Part shown: positions 33,533-41,915 of the stretch, in pieces | How the letters are laid out: each line of letters starts with the position of its first letter | Numbering within the stretch: position 1 is the stretch's first letter | Source of the DNA: Paludibacteraceae bacterium | Lineage (GTDB): Bacteria; Bacteroidota; Bacteroidia; Bacteroidales; Paludibacteraceae | Assembly: GCA_024401495.1 (NCBI GenBank) | Contig: JAKSKW010000007.1 | Location: 1-64,000, forward strand | Reading direction: 5' to 3' | Length of the DNA: 64,000 nt | The notes under the pieces: model-generated | What the model was told of the DNA's origin: nothing | The model's database searches: none | What the model saw: only the letters and a program-made list of their open reading frames with translations | Program-made: the position numbers and the translations under genes

Positions 33533-35182
33533 ATGAGTAGTATAGACAACGGTGGCGGATGCAATATGAATGCCAAAGGCTGCAGCAAACACACCGACCT
33601 AAAATTAGATACATTCGACTGGCTTTGCGATGTGCCCGGCGCATTGGAGAGCACCGACCTTGTGGAGGTGACTTTCAAGAATACGCGTAAGGGATACTTC
33701 CGCAACACCAACAACCTTCTTCTTGAAAAGGGGGACTGGGTGACTGTTGAGGCTATGCCAGGTCATGATATAGGAAGAGTCTCGCTTCTTGGCCCGTTGG
33801 TGCTTCTTCAGATGAAGAAAAACCGCGTCGACCCAAGTCGCGCCGACATCAAGCGTATCTTCCGCAAATCAAAGCAGAGCGACCTTGAACACTTCGAAGA
33901 GGTGAAGTCGTACGAGCAGGACACTATGATCAAGGCCCGCAAAATCGCGGAAGATCTGAATCTAAATATGAAGATTGGCGACGTGGAGTTCCAGGGCGAC
34001 GGCAACAAAGCCATCTTCTACTATATCGCCGACGAGCGTGTGGATTTCCGTCAGCTTATCCGTGTGCTTGCCGACACTTTCAAGGTGAGAATTGAGATGC
34101 GCCAGATCGGTGCGCGCCAGGAGGCAGGCAGAATCGGTGGTATCGGCCCTTGCGGACGACCATTGTGCTGCTCATCGTGGATGTCTAACTTCGTGTCGGT
34201 GTCTACATCATCAGCCCGCTACCAGGATATCTCCCCTAACCCTCAGAAACTTGCCGGACAGTGCGCTAAACTTAAGTGCTGCATGAACTTCGAGGTCGAC
34301 ACTTACCTTGAGGCTCAGAAAGAGTTTCCTCCACGCGATATCCAGCTTGAGACTCTCGACGGTACTTACTACCATTTCAAGAGCGATATCCTTGCCCGTA
34401 CAATGCAGTACAGCACAGCCCCTAACATGGCTGCCAACCTTGTCACTCTTACTGTGGATGAGGTAAAGGCTATCATCGAGCTTAACAAACGTGGTGAAAA
34501 GGCAGAACCATTCGGAAGCGGCAACAAGGGTGATCGTGAGGCTAAGACTGTCGACTACGAGAATGTGGTAGGACAGGACGACCTTACTCGCTTCGACAAG
34601 AAGAAAAAGAAGAAGAACAAGAATCGCAACCGTGACGACCGTCAGCGTAACGCAAACGCTGAGAATGGAGGAAACGGAAATAACCAGGAGCAGCAGAACG
34701 TGGCTCCAAACGCACAGTCGGCTTCTTCTAAGGGGGACCAGGGTATTGCCAATGAGAACGGCAACCAACCTAAGGCTAACGATGGTGGCGAGAATAATGC
34801 CAATAATAACGGTAACCAGCAGAACGGTAACCGCAACAATAACAACGGCAATAACCGCAACAACCGTGACCGCCGCGACCGCAACAACCAGCAGAACCGT
34901 CAGCCTCGTAATGAGAATGGCAACCAGCCTAGAGCTAACGAAGGTGGAGAGAACGGCCAGCAGAATAACGAGCCTCAGCAGAACGGAGGAAACAATGGTG
35001 GCATGAACAATGGCGGCCAGCAGAACGGTAACCGCAACAATAACAACGGCAACCGCAACCAGCACCGTCACAACAATAACAGAAACCGCAACAACGGCAA
35101 CCGTCCAAACAACGGTGGTCAGCCAAACAACCAGAATAATGGCGGCAACCAGAACAATAACGGAGGAGGCAACAATGAATAA
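33533..35182 (+). CDS. ricT: RicT/YaaT-like PSP1-domain protein with long Asn/Gln/Arg-rich tail
   Basis: Protein of 549 residues. Residues about 45-330 hold the PSP1 domain, with VEVTFKNTRKGYFRN, FYYIADERVDFRQLIRVLAD, and the cysteine cluster GIGPCGRPLCCSSW and CAKLKCCMNFE. In Bacillus, RicT is part of an iron-sulphur complex affecting RNase Y and mRNA maturation. From about residue 345 to the end the protein is low complexity: Lys-rich patch KKKKKKNKNRNRDDRQRN, then about 180 residues dominated by Asn, Gln, Gly and Arg in imperfect repeats (for example GNRNNNNGN). Such a tail is likely disordered and RNA-binding. It overlaps the gldH start by 8 nt. Confidence 0.88.
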   Translation: MSSIDNGGGCNMNAKGCSKHTDLKLDTFDWLCDVPGALESTDLVEVTFKNTRKGYFRNTNNLLLEKGDWVTVEAMPGHDIGRVSLLGPLVLLQMKKNRVDPSRADIKRIFRKSKQSDLEHFEEVKSYEQDTMIKARKIAEDLNLNMKIGDVEFQGDGNKAIFYYIADERVDFRQLIRVLADTFKVRIEMRQIGARQEAGRIGGIGPCGRPLCCSSWMSNFVSVSTSSARYQDISPNPQKLAGQCAKLKCCMNFEVDTYLEAQKEFPPRDIQLETLDGTYYHFKSDILARTMQYSTAPNMAANLVTLTVDEVKAIIELNKRGEKAEPFGSGNKGDREAKTVDYENVVGQDDLTRFDKKKKKKNKNRNRDDRQRNANAENGGNGNNQEQQNVAPNAQSASSKGDQGIANENGNQPKANDGGENNANNNGNQQNGNRNNNNGNNRNNRDRRDRNNQQNRQPRNENGNQPRANEGGENGQQNNEPQQNGGNNGGMNNGGQQNGNRNNNNGNRNQHRHNNNRNRNNGNRPNNGGQPNNQNNGGNQNNNGGGNNE

Positions 35183-35669
35183 GTTCATCTTAGGCTTTTT
35201 ACTTATGCTTCTTGCACTGACGGGGCTAAACTCGTGTGGCGACAACTGCGTCTACCAGGATATCAAGGATATTCCGGAAGACGGCTGGAAGAAGGATGAC
35301 GCCTTGGCTTTCGAGTATGTGATGAACGACACTACCGACACATACGAGATCGTGGTGGACGTGAGAAACAAGGGCTCATACAAATACCAGAACCTTTGGC
35401 TTTTCATCGAAGCGACAAGTCCAGCAGGCGACATCTACAGCGACACTATCGAGTGCGCGTTGGCCGACAACCACGGACACTGGGTGGGCGACGGAATGGC
35501 GTCATACTACGCCAACATCTACCATCTGCCTGTGTCGTTCATGCCGTTGGTAAAATTTCCGAAACAAGGTACTTACAAAATAAACATTTGGCAGGGCATG
35601 CGTGAAGACGTGCTTGAAGGCATCTCAGATGTCGGCATACGTGTGCGCAAAGCCTCTGTAGAACAATAA
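35175..35669 (+). CDS. gldH: Gliding motility lipoprotein GldH
   Basis: Lipoprotein of 164 residues from the ATG at 35175, which lies within the last codons of ricT; a longer frame from 35010 runs through the ricT tail and is an artefact. The lipobox LTGLNSCGD at residue 21 is clear. The body is a single beta-sandwich domain with [20 protein letters not shown] and YQNLWLFIE, as in GldH. GldH is needed for gliding in Flavobacterium but occurs in non-gliding Bacteroidales next to ricT, where its role is unknown. Confidence 0.85.
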   Translation: MNKFILGFLLMLLALTGLNSCGDNCVYQDIKDIPEDGWKKDDALAFEYVMNDTTDTYEIVVDVRNKGSYKYQNLWLFIEATSPAGDIYSDTIECALADNHGHWVGDGMASYYANIYHLPVSFMPLVKFPKQGTYKINIWQGMREDVLEGISDVGIRVRKASVEQ

Positions 35670-35680
35670 AAAGAACAGCG

Positions 35681-36457
35681 ATGGCAAAAAACAAACTGGC
35701 GAAATTCAGCGATATGGATTCCTATCCACACGTGTTCCAATGCCCCTTCTACCACTTAAAGCAGGAGTTTGGAGGCAGACACGAGATGAGCGGAAAATGG
35801 AATACATTCTTCGGCAACGACAATCCTATCGTGCTTGAATTAGGTTGTGGACGTGGTGAATACACCGTCGCACTTGCCAAGATGTACCCCGACAAGAATT
35901 TCATCGGCGTCGACATCAAGGGAGCAAGAATGTGGGCTGGCGCTAAAGAGGCTCTTGAGCTAAAGATGCCTAACGTGGCATTCATCCGCACCAACATCGA
36001 GGCCATCGCAGGTTTCTTCGACAAAGATGAGGTGTCGGAGATATGGATCACATTCCCAGATCCACAGATGAAGAAGGTGAACAAACGTCTGACAAGCACA
36101 CGTTTCATGAGCCTTTATCAGGAAATCATGAAAGACGGCGGCACTGTCCATCTAAAGACAGACAGCAACTTCATGTTCACCTACACAAATGAGATGATAA
36201 AGAGCAACCGTTATGAAGTGACATTCAGCAACAACGACCTTTACCACTCAGGATTCTCCGACGACAAGATCCTCTCTATCCGCACCTACTACGAATCACA
36301 GTGGCTGGAGCGTGGACTCACAATCAAATATGTGTCGTTCAAAGTGACACACAGAGATGAGTTTGTGGAGCCAGACGTGGATATTGAGTACGACTCCTAC
36401 CGAAGCTACAATAGAAGCAAGCGTAGCGAGAAGAACAGCAGCCAGGATGTGGTTTAA
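35681..36457 (+). CDS. trmB: tRNA (guanine-46-N7)-methyltransferase
   Basis: SAM-dependent methylation of G46 in tRNA variable loops. The protein has 258 residues with [16 protein letters not shown] (SAM-binding motif I), [18 protein letters not shown], and [18 protein letters not shown], the TrmB signature D-P-x-x-K-K-x-x-x-K-R. The C-terminus after about residue 230 is a polar Ser/Arg/Asn tail. It follows gldH by 11 nt. Heptameric repeats come 4 nt after the stop. Confidence 0.93.
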   Translation: MAKNKLAKFSDMDSYPHVFQCPFYHLKQEFGGRHEMSGKWNTFFGNDNPIVLELGCGRGEYTVALAKMYPDKNFIGVDIKGARMWAGAKEALELKMPNVAFIRTNIEAIAGFFDKDEVSEIWITFPDPQMKKVNKRLTSTRFMSLYQEIMKDGGTVHLKTDSNFMFTYTNEMIKSNRYEVTFSNNDLYHSGFSDDKILSIRTYYESQWLERGLTIKYVSFKVTHRDEFVEPDVDIEYDSYRSYNRSKRSEKNSSQDVV

Positions 36458-36461
36458 TTAA

Positions 36462-36489
36462 AAATGCTAAATGCGGAATGCAAAATGAG
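36462..36489 (+). repeat. Heptameric tandem repeat after trmB (AATGCNN family)
   Basis: Four units AAATGCT, AAATGCG, GAATGCA, AAATGAG, starting 4 nt after the stop codon. Confidence 0.8.
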
Positions 36490-36559
36490 CAATCCGCTAC
36501 GTTCGACGCCACAATGTGACGTCGCACTATAACAAAGAAACAAAGGACTTATAATATAT

Positions 36560-37531
36560 ATGAATACAAAAGATTATCTTCCAGTAATCGAATCGACACT
36601 TGTCTCTATTTTTGAGGGCAAGGAGCCATACAATCTGTATGAGCCTATTCGATACGTGCTTTCCATTGGAGGAAAACGTCTTCGCCCAACCTTCGCGTTG
36701 ATGGCGTGCGACCTCTTTGGCGGCAAAGTGAATGATGCCGTTTATCCGGCATGTGCACTTGAAGTGTATCACAACTTCACCCTGCTTCACGATGATATCA
36801 TGGACAAAGCAGATATGCGTCGTGGAAAACCAACTGTACACAAGAAATGGAATGAGAACACCGCCATTCTTTCTGGCGACGTGATGCTTTCCCAGGCCTA
36901 CGAGGTGATGTGCAGAGCAGAGCACTCGTTGCTTCCATCCCTACTTAACGTCTTCAACCAGACTACCATCGAGGTATGTGAAGGCCAGCAGTACGACATG
37001 GATTTCGAGTCGCGTAACGACGTCACAGCAGACGAATACATCGCAATGATCCGTCTGAAGACAGCTGTGCTTCTTGCCTGCAGTTTGAAGGTCGGTGCCA
37101 TCTGCGCAAAAGCGTCAGCTAAGGATGCCGACCTAATCTATGAGTTCGGTATCAACGTCGGCTTGGCATTCCAGTTGAAGGACGACTGGTTGGACGTGTA
37201 TGGCGACGTGAAGAAATTCGGAAAGAAAATTGGTGGCGACATTTGTTGCAATAAAAAGACATACCTGCTAATCACTGCCCTTGAGAAGGCATCAGGCGAC
37301 ACTAAGAAATCGTTGGAGGAGTGGATCGCAAAAGAGACATTCGACAGAGACGAGAAAGTGAAAGCCGTGACAGCAATCTACGATTCTCTCAACATCGGCA
37401 AAATAGCTGAAGAGAAAATGAACAGCTATTACCAGAAAGCGTTGGAATCACTAAGCCAGCTTTCGTTGAGCGCAGAGAAGAAAGAGGTGCTAAAATCAAT
37501 CGCAGAATCTCTTCTTTACAGAGAAGACTAA
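36560..37531 (+). CDS. Polyprenyl diphosphate synthase (trans)
   Basis: Chain-elongating prenyltransferase of 323 residues, likely supplying the menaquinone side chain or farnesyl/geranylgeranyl precursors. The first aspartate-rich motif is LLHDDIMDKADMRRGKPTVH and the second is AFQLKDDWLDVYGD. GGKRLRP near residue 36 binds isopentenyl diphosphate. The residues before the first motif that set product length include Tyr and Phe, but product length cannot be called with confidence. It is separated from trmB by repeats and 100 nt, and followed by a conserved unknown gene after 19 nt. Confidence 0.9.
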   Translation: MNTKDYLPVIESTLVSIFEGKEPYNLYEPIRYVLSIGGKRLRPTFALMACDLFGGKVNDAVYPACALEVYHNFTLLHDDIMDKADMRRGKPTVHKKWNENTAILSGDVMLSQAYEVMCRAEHSLLPSLLNVFNQTTIEVCEGQQYDMDFESRNDVTADEYIAMIRLKTAVLLACSLKVGAICAKASAKDADLIYEFGINVGLAFQLKDDWLDVYGDVKKFGKKIGGDICCNKKTYLLITALEKASGDTKKSLEEWIAKETFDRDEKVKAVTAIYDSLNIGKIAEEKMNSYYQKALESLSQLSLSAEKKEVLKSIAESLLYRED

Positions 37532-37550
37532 TTACAGGGAGGACTAACAA

Positions 37551-38303
37551 ATGCCATACAGAAGATTACCAAATACAAACCAAGCCCGTCTTCGCACATT
37601 GAAGTCGGCAGTGGAGCAAGGCCAGAAAATCGGAGATATCCGCAACCTTGCATTTTCATTGAAATCACTTGAAGACGCGAGAGCTCTACTTATCCGTTAC
37701 GAGCGCGCGTTGAGCGAATACAAGCAGTGCTCCGACCTACAGGTGAAGAGCAACAAAGGCTATCAGGAGACATTGAAGATGGCACGTCTTTACGTGTCTC
37801 ACTTCATCCAGGTAGTGAACATGTGTGTGTTGAGAAAGGAAATCAAGGCTGAGTTCAAACTGCTATACGGTTTGCAGCCAGAGAACACCGTCGTGCCTGA
37901 CCTATCCACAGACGAGAAACTTCTTGAGTGGGGACAGAAGGTGATCAAGGGAGAGCGCGACCGTCAGATGAAGGGTGGAGCTCCAATCTACAACCCGTCG
38001 ATCCAGAAAGTGCAGGTGTTCTACGAGAACTTCGCCGAGCTTGAGAGCAAGCAGAAAGTGCTTCAGGCAAACACAGTGAGAAAGATGGAGGAGGTCAACG
38101 AACTTAATAAGGAAGTCGACGCCGTTATCCTTCAGATCTGGGACGAGGTGGAGAACACATACGCAAACAAAGCAGAGGAAGAAAAACTTGATAAATGCAA
38201 GGAATACGGTATTATCTATTATTATCGTCGTGCTGAGAAAAGAAAAATGAGCATGGCAGATGCTAATGATTTGGAAAATAGCGTATCTTTGCAGGAAATT
38301 TAA
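37551..38303 (+). CDS. Conserved Bacteroidota protein of unknown function
   Basis: Protein of 250 residues, almost wholly helical and charged, without signal peptide or membrane segments. It starts MPYRRLPNTNQARLRTLKSA. The segment DARALLIRYERALSEYKQ and the C-terminal region KVLQANTVRKMEEVNELNKEVDAVI (first 20 residues typical) suggest coiled coils. I recall similar sequences as hypothetical proteins in Bacteroidales but no function. A promoter for the next gene lies in its last codons. Confidence 0.7.
   Translation: MPYRRLPNTNQARLRTLKSAVEQGQKIGDIRNLAFSLKSLEDARALLIRYERALSEYKQCSDLQVKSNKGYQETLKMARLYVSHFIQVVNMCVLRKEIKAEFKLLYGLQPENTVVPDLSTDEKLLEWGQKVIKGERDRQMKGGAPIYNPSIQKVQVFYENFAELESKQKVLQANTVRKMEEVNELNKEVDAVILQIWDEVENTYANKAEEEKLDKCKEYGIIYYYRRAEKRKMSMADANDLENSVSLQEI
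38284..38292 (+). promoter_or_regulatory. Promoter of the RNA methyltransferase gene, -7 box
   Basis: TATCTTTGC, inside the end of the preceding gene and 24 nt before the GTG start. The -33 element is weak. Confidence 0.45.
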
Positions 38304-38315
38304 TGAATTTTGCAA

Positions 38316-40175
38316 GTGGCAGAAAAATTTGAAATGGTGGCTAAGACCTTCCAAGGGTTGGAAGGCGTTTTGGCAAAAGAACTAATTGATCTTGGAGCCG
38401 AGAATGTACAGGAAGTACGCAGAGGCGTAACCTTCGAAGGCGACAAGAAAATGTTGTATATGGCAAACTTCTTTTGTCGTACAGCATTGAGAGTGCTCAA
38501 ACCTATCTATACTTTCGAGGCAGAGAGTGCAGACGAGGTGTATGAAAAAGTTAAGGCCTTCGATTGGGATGAGTATCTTGACGACAGAAAGACTTTTGCG
38601 ATTGATGCCACTGTCTTTTCAGACGTATTCCGTCACTCACAGTTCTTGCAGTATAGAGTGAAAGACGCGATCGCCGACAGATTCATGGAGAAGATCGGCA
38701 AACGTCCAAGCGTGCGTCTTACAAATCCAGACTTGTATATCAACATCCACGTCGCAGACAGAACATGTACGATCTCATTGGATTCATCCGGTGAGTCGCT
38801 ACACAAGCGTGGCTACCGTGTGGCTCAGACAGCAGCTCCTATCAACGAGGTGTTGGCTGCAGGTATGCTTTTGATGGCAGACTGGAACGGTCAGAGCGAC
38901 TTCATCGACCCAATGTGTGGTTCGGGTACAATCCTTGTTGAGGCTGCAATGATCGCCAAAGGTATCGCTCCTGGTCTATACCGCGAGAAATTCGCTTTCC
39001 AGACTTGGAAAGACTACGATGCTGACATGTTCGACGAGATCTTCCAGGACGACAGCCGTGAGAAGGAGTTCGACTACACAATCTATGGTTCGGATATCCT
39101 ACGCAGCAGCATCGAGATCGCTGAGAAGAACGTAACTAACGCTGGTTTGGCAAGCTACGTCAAGCTAACTTGTATCCCATTCCAGGAACTTAATATCCCA
39201 GAGGGCGACGCGATGATCATGTTCAACCCACCATACGGAGAGCGTATCGGTGGCGGAGACGACCTTCCTACTCTTTACGCTGAGATCGGCAAGAAGCTTA
39301 AGGAGGATTGCACAGGCAAGAACGCATGGATCATCACAGTGCCAAACGAGGCTACATCACAGATCCGTCTATCTCCATCGTTCAAAGTGGCTCTTAAGAA
39401 CGGCGACATCGACTGCGAGTTCCGCAAATACGAGATGTTCTCAGGACGTAGAGAAGACTACGTGCGTGATGGCAAAGAGCGTCGTTTCAAGGAGAGAGAG
39501 GAAAGAGAAAAAGAGGATAAGGAAAGACGTGAAAACCGTGAGGAGAACGAATTCTTCCACCCAATGCGTAGAAAATATGTTGATGAGGATGGTAAGGATT
39601 TGAGAGAGTCTGATCGTCTAGCATACTTGCGTCGTCGCCACGAAGAGCAGGAGGCACGCGCTGAAAGAGAAAAGCGTTGGGCTGAGAAGAAAGAGTACGA
39701 GCAGAAACTTGGAGAGCGCAAGAAGCGTTTCGAGAGAGATTCTGAAGGCGACGGTGAAGAGAGAAGAGAAAGACGTGATTTCCGTGGCGACAGTAGAGGT
39801 GGCGACAGAGGCGAGAGAAGAGGCGGATTCCGTGGAGACCGTAGAGATGGAGACAGAAGAGATGGCGATCGTGGTGAAAGACGTGATTTCCACAGAGATG
39901 GCGACCGCGACGACAAGAGAAGTTTCCGTGGTGAGCGCAGAAACGACCGTGGCGACAGAAAGGATTTCCGCAGAGACCGTAGAGATGATGACGATCGTGA
40001 CTTCCGTAGAGGTGGACGCGACGAGAGAAGAGGCGAAAGACGTGATTTCCGTAAGGGAGGCCGTGACGAGAACAGAGGCGGAGGCCGTCCACACAAGTCT
40101 AAGGAGGATCGTTTCAAGGGAACAAAAGGTAATTTCCGCAACGACCGTCGCAACAACGACGATTTAGATGATTAA
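38316..40175 (+). CDS. RlmL-type rRNA methyltransferase with THUMP domain and long RG/RD-rich tail
   Basis: SAM-dependent RNA methyltransferase of about 619 residues. Start choice: TTG (38310), GTG (38316) or ATG (38334); GTG gives MAEKFEMVAKTFQGLEGVLA, matching the usual start of the family. The N-terminal ferredoxin-like and THUMP domains run to about residue 160, then the catalytic domain with FIDPMCGSGTILVEAA and the NPPY motif in MIMFNPPYGERIG. From about residue 385 to the end the protein is a disordered tail, first Glu/Arg-rich helix, then about 130 residues of Arg-Asp-Gly repeats (RRDFRGDSRGG and similar). Most homologues end or have a much shorter tail. Likely target is G2445 of 23S rRNA by family analogy. 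Confidence 0.88.
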   Translation: MAEKFEMVAKTFQGLEGVLAKELIDLGAENVQEVRRGVTFEGDKKMLYMANFFCRTALRVLKPIYTFEAESADEVYEKVKAFDWDEYLDDRKTFAIDATVFSDVFRHSQFLQYRVKDAIADRFMEKIGKRPSVRLTNPDLYINIHVADRTCTISLDSSGESLHKRGYRVAQTAAPINEVLAAGMLLMADWNGQSDFIDPMCGSGTILVEAAMIAKGIAPGLYREKFAFQTWKDYDADMFDEIFQDDSREKEFDYTIYGSDILRSSIEIAEKNVTNAGLASYVKLTCIPFQELNIPEGDAMIMFNPPYGERIGGGDDLPTLYAEIGKKLKEDCTGKNAWIITVPNEATSQIRLSPSFKVALKNGDIDCEFRKYEMFSGRREDYVRDGKERRFKEREEREKEDKERRENREENEFFHPMRRKYVDEDGKDLRESDRLAYLRRRHEEQEARAEREKRWAEKKEYEQKLGERKKRFERDSEGDGEERRERRDFRGDSRGGDRGERRGGFRGDRRDGDRRDGDRGERRDFHRDGDRDDKRSFRGERRNDRGDRKDFRRDRRDDDDRDFRRGGRDERRGERRDFRKGGRDENRGGGRPHKSKEDRFKGTKGNFRNDRRNNDDLDD

Positions 40176-40211
40176 AACGTTGACGTTAACGAAGACGAAA
40201 ACGAAGACGTT
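40176..40211 (+). repeat. Hexameric RACGWW repeat after the RNA methyltransferase gene
   Basis: Six exact 6-bp units (AACGTT, GACGTT, AACGAA, GACGAA, AACGAA, GACGTT) beginning at the base after the stop codon. Same family at 55162 and 59223. Confidence 0.85.
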
Positions 40212-40230
40212 GACTATAAGATGAAATATG

Positions 40231-40257
40231 TAGGGGTGATCATTGTGGTCGCCCCTA
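40231..40257. terminator. Hairpin, probable terminator or dispersed palindrome
   Basis: TAGGGG...CCCCTA hairpin with 12 pairs (two G-T) and a 3-nt loop. The following TTGTTAATG is a poor T run, so it may be a dispersed repeat rather than a terminator. Confidence 0.5.
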
Positions 40258-40303
40258 TTGTTAATGTTTCCATAGTTGGAAAGGTATACTATTCACATTA
40301 GAT

Positions 40304-40346
40304 TATTGTCTTTTTTTAATAAAAGGGTGTATATTTGAAGACAATA
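40304..40346 (+). promoter_or_regulatory. Promoter flanked by inverted repeats, upstream of the DUF3791/DUF3990 trio
   Basis: TATTGTCTT (40304-40312) and AAGACAATA (40338-40346) are perfect inverted 9-mers. The -7 box TATATTTG (40330-40337) abuts the right arm. The layout suits autoregulation of a toxin-antitoxin operon. Confidence 0.5.
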
Positions 40347-40364
40347 ACATTATAAGTAGGCTAT

Positions 40365-40592
40365 ATGTCAGAAGAAAAAATCAACATCGTTGAATACTTG
40401 GTCTGTTGTGTAGGAGCCTTTGCCCAACGCTTTGGGTTGACTAATCGTCAAGCATACCAATACTTACATCAATACCAAGGTCTACAGTTCCTAATGGATT
40501 ACTACGACGTCGAACATACACAATCAATTGACGATGCCGTAGAGGATTGTGCGAATATTTGTAAAAGGCATGGAGGAGCCTTAATACTATGA
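40365..40592 (+). CDS. DUF3791 family small protein (first copy)
   Basis: Protein of 75 residues: EEKINIVEYLVCCVGAFAQR then a helical segment with TNRQAYQYLHQYQGLQFLMD and YYDVEHTQSIDDAVEDC, the DUF3791 pattern. These small helical proteins are commonly found beside DUF3990 genes. Its stop overlaps the DUF3990 start (ATGA), so the pair is translationally coupled. By position it could be the antitoxin or a DNA-binding regulator; no direct evidence. Confidence 0.75.
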   Translation: MSEEKINIVEYLVCCVGAFAQRFGLTNRQAYQYLHQYQGLQFLMDYYDVEHTQSIDDAVEDCANICKRHGGALIL

Positions 40593-41059
40593 TACTCTAT
40601 CACGGATCAAATATGCCCATATCAAAAATTGATTTGAGCAAAGGCAAAAAAGGTAAGGATTTTGGTCAAGGCTTCTATCTGAGCCCTTTTTATGCACAAG
40701 CCTACAGAATGGCAGAACTAACAGTTGCCAAAACAAGTGAGGGCGTTCCAGTTGTTTCCGAATTCACATACGACGAAAACAAAATACAAAACTTAAAGGT
40801 GCTCCGCTTTGATGGTTACACAAAAGAGTGGGCAAAATTTATCATTATGAATCGTCAAAATCGTAGCAACCAGCAAGCTCATGATTACGATATTGTATAT
40901 GGTCCTATAGCTGATGACACGGTAGGTGCCACTATTAGCCTCTTCATACGTCAATACATTGACTTAGATGAGCTTATCCGTCGCTTGAAATTCGTAGAGC
41001 CGAAATATCAGTATTTCTTTGCAACAATAGCTTCATTAAACACTTTGACAAAAGTATAA
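40589..41059 (+). CDS. DUF3990 protein, candidate ADP-ribosyltransferase-like toxin
   Basis: Protein of 156 residues that starts ILYHGSNMPISKIDL and continues GKDFGQGFYLSPFYAQAYRMA. The H-G-S motif and G-x-G-F-Y-L-(T/S) pattern with following helix resemble the NAD-binding core of ADP-ribosyltransferases of the diphtheria-toxin or PARP type, and a late acidic position could complete the triad. The family is annotated only as DUF3990. Flanking DUF3791 genes and the inverted repeat at the promoter suggest a toxin-antitoxin or defence cassette. That function is inference. Codon use is more AT-rich than that of neighbouring genes, consistent with transfer. Confidence 0.7.
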   Translation: MILYHGSNMPISKIDLSKGKKGKDFGQGFYLSPFYAQAYRMAELTVAKTSEGVPVVSEFTYDENKIQNLKVLRFDGYTKEWAKFIIMNRQNRSNQQAHDYDIVYGPIADDTVGATISLFIRQYIDLDELIRRLKFVEPKYQYFFATIASLNTLTKV

Positions 41060-41062
41060 CTC

Positions 41063-41299
41063 ATGGCAACAACAGATACACACGAACGCGACAAACAATT
41101 CATGATAGAATGTCTGACATCTGATATCATTCTGATGTTGATGGAAGATCGCGGGCTCTCGATGGCTGAAGCAATGTCTCTGCTTTATAATTCTAAGACC
41201 TACGAAAAACTAGAAGATGAGCGAACAGGCTTGTATTATCAGGGGGCGGTTTATGTCATGGAGTTTTTAGAGGAAGAATTACAGAAAGAGAAAGTTTAA
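41063..41299 (+). CDS. DUF3791 family small protein (second copy)
   Basis: Protein of 78 residues, DRGLSMAEAMSLLYNSKTYE and KLEDERTGLYYQGAVYVMEF being the typical DUF3791 C-terminal half. It starts 3 nt after DUF3990. It differs strongly from the first copy: a longer acidic N-terminus and the YxSxTYxKLED-type motif. Two different partners on both sides of a single DUF3990 gene is an unusual arrangement. Function unknown; antitoxin role is inferred from context. Confidence 0.72.
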   Translation: MATTDTHERDKQFMIECLTSDIILMLMEDRGLSMAEAMSLLYNSKTYEKLEDERTGLYYQGAVYVMEFLEEELQKEKV

Positions 41300-41387
41300 T
41301 ACAAGATTTCCCAAAACCAAGAATATAGACAGCACTTGCTCTTGGAATTTCACTTTGAAAGATTAATAAATTAGAAAATAGACAATT

Positions 41388-41915
41388 ATGGCAATTATAA
41401 AATCAGTTAGAGGCTATACTCCAAAGATTGGAAAGAATGTTTTCTTGGCAGACAACGCTGCAGTGATCGGCAACGTGGAGATCGGCGACAACAGCAGCAT
41501 CTGGTTTGGTGCAGTGCTACGTGGCGACGTCAACTCAATCAAGATTGGCAAGAATGTCAACATCCAGGACGGAGCTGTGCTTCACACTCTATACGACAAA
41601 TCACCAAAGCCTTCCACAATCGAGCTTGGCGACAATGTGTCGGTAGGCCACAACGCCACTATCCACGGTGCTAAGATTGAAAACAACGTGTTGGTGGGAA
41701 TGGGCTCAATCATCTTGGACAACGTAGTGGTGGGCGAGGGCTCGATCATCGCCGCAGGAGCTGTAGTGACAACAGGTACAATTGTTGAGCCAGGAAGCCT
41801 AATGGCAGGTGTGCCAGCTAAGAAGATCAAGGAGGTGTCGCCAGAGCAGTCGAAGGATATGATCCAGAGAATCTCCGACAACTACCATTTGTACGCAAGC
41901 TGGTACGAAGAGTAA
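41388..41915 (+). CDS. Gamma-class carbonic anhydrase-like protein
   Basis: Left-handed beta-helix hexapeptide-repeat protein of 175 residues. Repeats run from GKNVFLADNAAVIGNVEIGD to GAVVTTGTIVEPGSLMAGVP. The three zinc-ligand histidines of the family are visible in AVLHTLYD and VGHNATIHGA. Closest to the YrdA/CamH group, often called gamma carbonic anhydrase, though activity has been shown only for some members. It lies between the toxin-like trio and a methyltransferase; its stop codon is the first part of a heptameric repeat. Confidence 0.9.
   Translation: MAIIKSVRGYTPKIGKNVFLADNAAVIGNVEIGDNSSIWFGAVLRGDVNSIKIGKNVNIQDGAVLHTLYDKSPKPSTIELGDNVSVGHNATIHGAKIENNVLVGMGSIILDNVVVGEGSIIAAGAVVTTGTIVEPGSLMAGVPAKKIKEVSPEQSKDMIQRISDNYHLYASWYEE

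Noticed and set aside
34211..35245. 344-codon frame antisense to ricT
   Set aside because: Val/Leu/Ile-rich text is the reverse reading of Asn/Gly repeats; no start or promoter context.
39458..40156. Long open frames on the opposite strand of the RNA methyltransferase tail (up to 232 codons)
   Set aside because: They are shadows of the biased Arg-Asp-Gly codons and have the composition of reverse-read repeats (Leu/Ser/Arg only).
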